From Ignavibacteria bacterium (GTDB taxonomy: Bacteria > Bacteroidota > Ignavibacteria > Tepidaquicellales > Tepidaquicellaceae), in contig JABAQZ010000004.1 in the NCBI GenBank assembly GCA_019187405.1, positions 1 through 64,000 of the forward strand: a DNA stretch of 64,000 bases, in the 5' to 3' direction. The stretch's first letter is position 1. Every line of letters begins with the position of its first letter. The notes under the pieces were generated by a model. The model worked only from the letters and a program-made list of their open reading frames with translations. It was not told the origin of the DNA and made no database searches. This document shows positions 62,510 through 64,000 of the stretch, piece by piece. The translations under genes and the position numbers were made by a program.

Positions 62510-63577
62510 ATGAAAAAGACATTACAACTTTCAATTTTAATGTTTGCATTGGCATTCATTTCCCCAAAAATTACTTATTCTCAGACATACAATGCAGTTC
62601 TTGAATATTGCACAGGTACATGGTGCCAGTGGTGTCCGTGCGGACACTCAAATGTTCATGACATTCTATCTAATTATCCAAATACCGTAGTACTTGCTTA
62701 TCACGGAGCAGGTTCTGATCCGTGGCAGACATACACATCAGGCATCAGATCATTATTCGGTTTTTCCGCATATCCATCGGGAGTTGTCGGAAGAAAAACT
62801 GGAATCATTACTTATTCAGCTTGGAATAATGAAGTTGTGTTACAGACATTACTTACTCAGCCCGGAGTAAGCATCGTAGTAAATAATAAATCTTACGATG
62901 CAGGCACAAGAACATTGACAGCAACAATAAAGGTTACTGCCAATACAAATTTGAACGGTGAATTTTACATTAATTACGTCTTGACAGAAAACAATCTTGT
63001 TTATCCGCAAACAGGTAACGGATCTTGTGCGGGAGGTTCAAATTATGTTCATGGACATGCTGTAAAAAGTATGATGAACGGAGATATTGGCGAACTGATC
63101 CACTCTGGAGAATGGAGCTCAGGGCAGGAAGTAATCAGAAATCTTACTTATGTACTCCCGAATTCACCGCAGGTAAGCGTTCCTGAAAACTGCGATTTAA
63201 ACATTTTTGTTTACAAGCAGGGTTCAAGCATTTCTTCAAACAGCAATATTCAGCAGTCTTTGAGGACACCAGTTATTGGTACAACCGGGGTTCAGAATAC
63301 TTCAGCATTAGTTAAAGGATATGAATTATCTCAGAATTATCCGAATCCATTCAATCCTACAACAAGCTTTACTTTCTCTGTTCCAAAAGAAGGATTAACG
63401 AGCCTTAAATTTTATGATGCGCTTGGAAATGAAGTTGCAACATACATTGACGGCGTGATTAAAGTAGGAACATACAGTGTTGAGTTTGACGGATCAGGTT
63501 TATCCAGCGGAGTATATTTCTATACATTAGTTACAAGCGATTTCAAGGAAACAAAGCGAATGATATTAACTAAATAA
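62510..63577 (+). CDS. Omp28-like secreted protein with T9SS tail
   Basis: A 355-aa protein. Residues 1-25 form a signal peptide (cleavage near TYSQ). The N-terminal domain has a thioredoxin-like Cys motif, TGTWCQWCPCG (Cys39-x-x-Cys42), as in the Omp28-related family, followed by beta-rich sequence. The C-terminus is a T9SS domain (LSQNYPNPFNPTTSF, ending MILTK), so it should be secreted across the outer membrane. A thiol-disulfide role is suggested by the CxxC but is not proven. The chosen ATG is the one following a consensus promoter. Confidence 0.85.
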   Translation: MKKTLQLSILMFALAFISPKITYSQTYNAVLEYCTGTWCQWCPCGHSNVHDILSNYPNTVVLAYHGAGSDPWQTYTSGIRSLFGFSAYPSGVVGRKTGIITYSAWNNEVVLQTLLTQPGVSIVVNNKSYDAGTRTLTATIKVTANTNLNGEFYINYVLTENNLVYPQTGNGSCAGGSNYVHGHAVKSMMNGDIGELIHSGEWSSGQEVIRNLTYVLPNSPQVSVPENCDLNIFVYKQGSSISSNSNIQQSLRTPVIGTTGVQNTSALVKGYELSQNYPNPFNPTTSFTFSVPKEGLTSLKFYDALGNEVATYIDGVIKVGTYSVEFDGSGLSSGVYFYTLVTSDFKETKRMILTK

Positions 63578-63599
63578 TTTAATAAATTTCATTACTTGC

Positions 63600-63629
63600 A
63601 AAAGCGGGTTTACAAATCCCGCTTTTTTT
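63600..63629 (+). terminator. Rho-independent terminator after the Omp28-like gene
   Basis: Stem AAAGCGGG/CCCGCTTT with loop TTTACAAAT and a following T-run. Confidence 0.85.
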
Positions 63630-63667
63630 ATGTCTAATTTCCGAGCAGTTAAGTTACTTTATTAAAC

Positions 63668-63698
63668 TTGATTATTTTATAAATCTAAACTAAGTTTA
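63668..63698 (+). promoter_or_regulatory. Near-consensus Bacteroidota promoter
   Basis: TTG at 63668-63670, a 20-nt spacer, then TAAGTTTA at 63691-63698 (TAnnTTTG with the last base changed). The next start codon is 39 nt further on. Confidence 0.5.
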
Positions 63699-63737
63699 CA
63701 AAAAATTTATTTTAAAAAATTAAAAAAGGAATCACAA

Positions 63738-64000
63738 ATGAAAAGTAAAATTTTACAAGTTTTATCATTATTTGTTTTCATTATTTTCATTTCCAATTCT
63801 GCTTATTCGCAATGGACAATTGCCGGAGCAGTCTCAGGCGCAGGCACATATCCGAGTATTTCTGTTGTTGATCAGAATACTGCATGGGTAGCCGGAGGGA
63901 CAAATACTCCTTCCATATTCAGAACCACTAATGGCGGCACATCATGGCAGACAATCCCTACAACTGGCATTAATTTAGATGTATTTTGTGTCTGGGCAGT
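63738..64000 (+). CDS. Secreted beta-propeller-like protein, 5' part only (runs off the window)
   Basis: The first 87 codons of a gene cut by the window end. A signal peptide (MKSKILQVLSLFVFIIFI, cleavage near AYSQ) is followed by sequence of the BNR/Ycf48-type beta-propeller: a WVAGG strand, then FRTTNGGTSWQTI. Such proteins in this group usually end with a T9SS tail, which cannot be checked here. A near-consensus promoter lies upstream. Confidence 0.7.
   Translation, partial: MKSKILQVLSLFVFIIFISNSAYSQWTIAGAVSGAGTYPSISVVDQNTAWVAGGTNTPSIFRTTNGGTSWQTIPTTGINLDVFCVWA

Overview
The window looks like a chromosomal piece of a low-GC Bacteroidota-type bacterium, most likely of the Ignavibacteria/Chlorobi side of the FCB group. 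The clues are secreted proteins ending in the type IX secretion (T9SS) C-terminal domain with the YPNPFNP motif, near-consensus Bacteroidota promoters (TTG, 20 nt, TAnnTTTG) ahead of several genes, few Shine-Dalgarno sites, an Omp28-type secreted protein, and 6S RNA placed between zapA and rny. This is inference from motifs; no rRNA or tRNA gene was seen.

Layout. 1-8.2 kb: repeat-rich left edge, then a leftward run of a secreted peptidylarginine deiminase-like protein, heptose epimerase hldD, polA and a universal stress protein, followed by a 30-unit 21-bp minisatellite. 8.6-15.8 kb: a porin-like protein and a TetR-HlyD-ABC-ABC-permease-permease operon laid out like cecR-ybhGFSR of E. coli, with a palindromic operator candidate. 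16-19.4 kb: a GAF-PP2C phosphatase, a metallophosphoesterase and a small secreted protein. 19.6-28.7 kb: a type I restriction-modification island (hsdM, hsdS, hsdR) with passengers: a Cys-less rhodanese fold, an unknown 62-aa protein, an ImmA/IrrE peptidase with a DUF4411 PIN-like partner, and a decayed VapBC pair. 28.7-45 kb: accessory region with two paralogous proteins of unknown function, a frameshifted DUF3667 gene, a HicBA pair, T9SS cargo genes, and three large secreted proteins sharing a dockerin-like tail. It also holds dockerin relics, simple-sequence arrays and a duplicated structured element.

45-50.6 kb: a surface-glycan operon (three GT2 glycosyltransferases, MsbA-type ABC exporter, O-antigen ligase-like protein). 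50.7-64 kb: mostly housekeeping genes (DUF1844, nadK, rhodanese, pta, mnmA, lysine-rich secreted protein, pheT, coiled-coil protein, zapA, 6S RNA, rny, coaE, an MlaF-like ATPase), closing with an Omp28-like T9SS cargo gene and the start of another secreted protein.

The observations most worth following are: (1) a ~70-bp element found twice, each about 78 nt after the stop of a T9SS-tail gene, that can fold as a three-way junction ending in a U-tract; (2) the passenger genes inside the type I R-M locus; (3) a dockerin-containing C-terminal module exchanged among unrelated secreted proteins, with 168 bp identical between two genes and degenerate copies left behind; (4) the 21-bp minisatellite, open in one frame for 223 codons and varying almost only by transitions.
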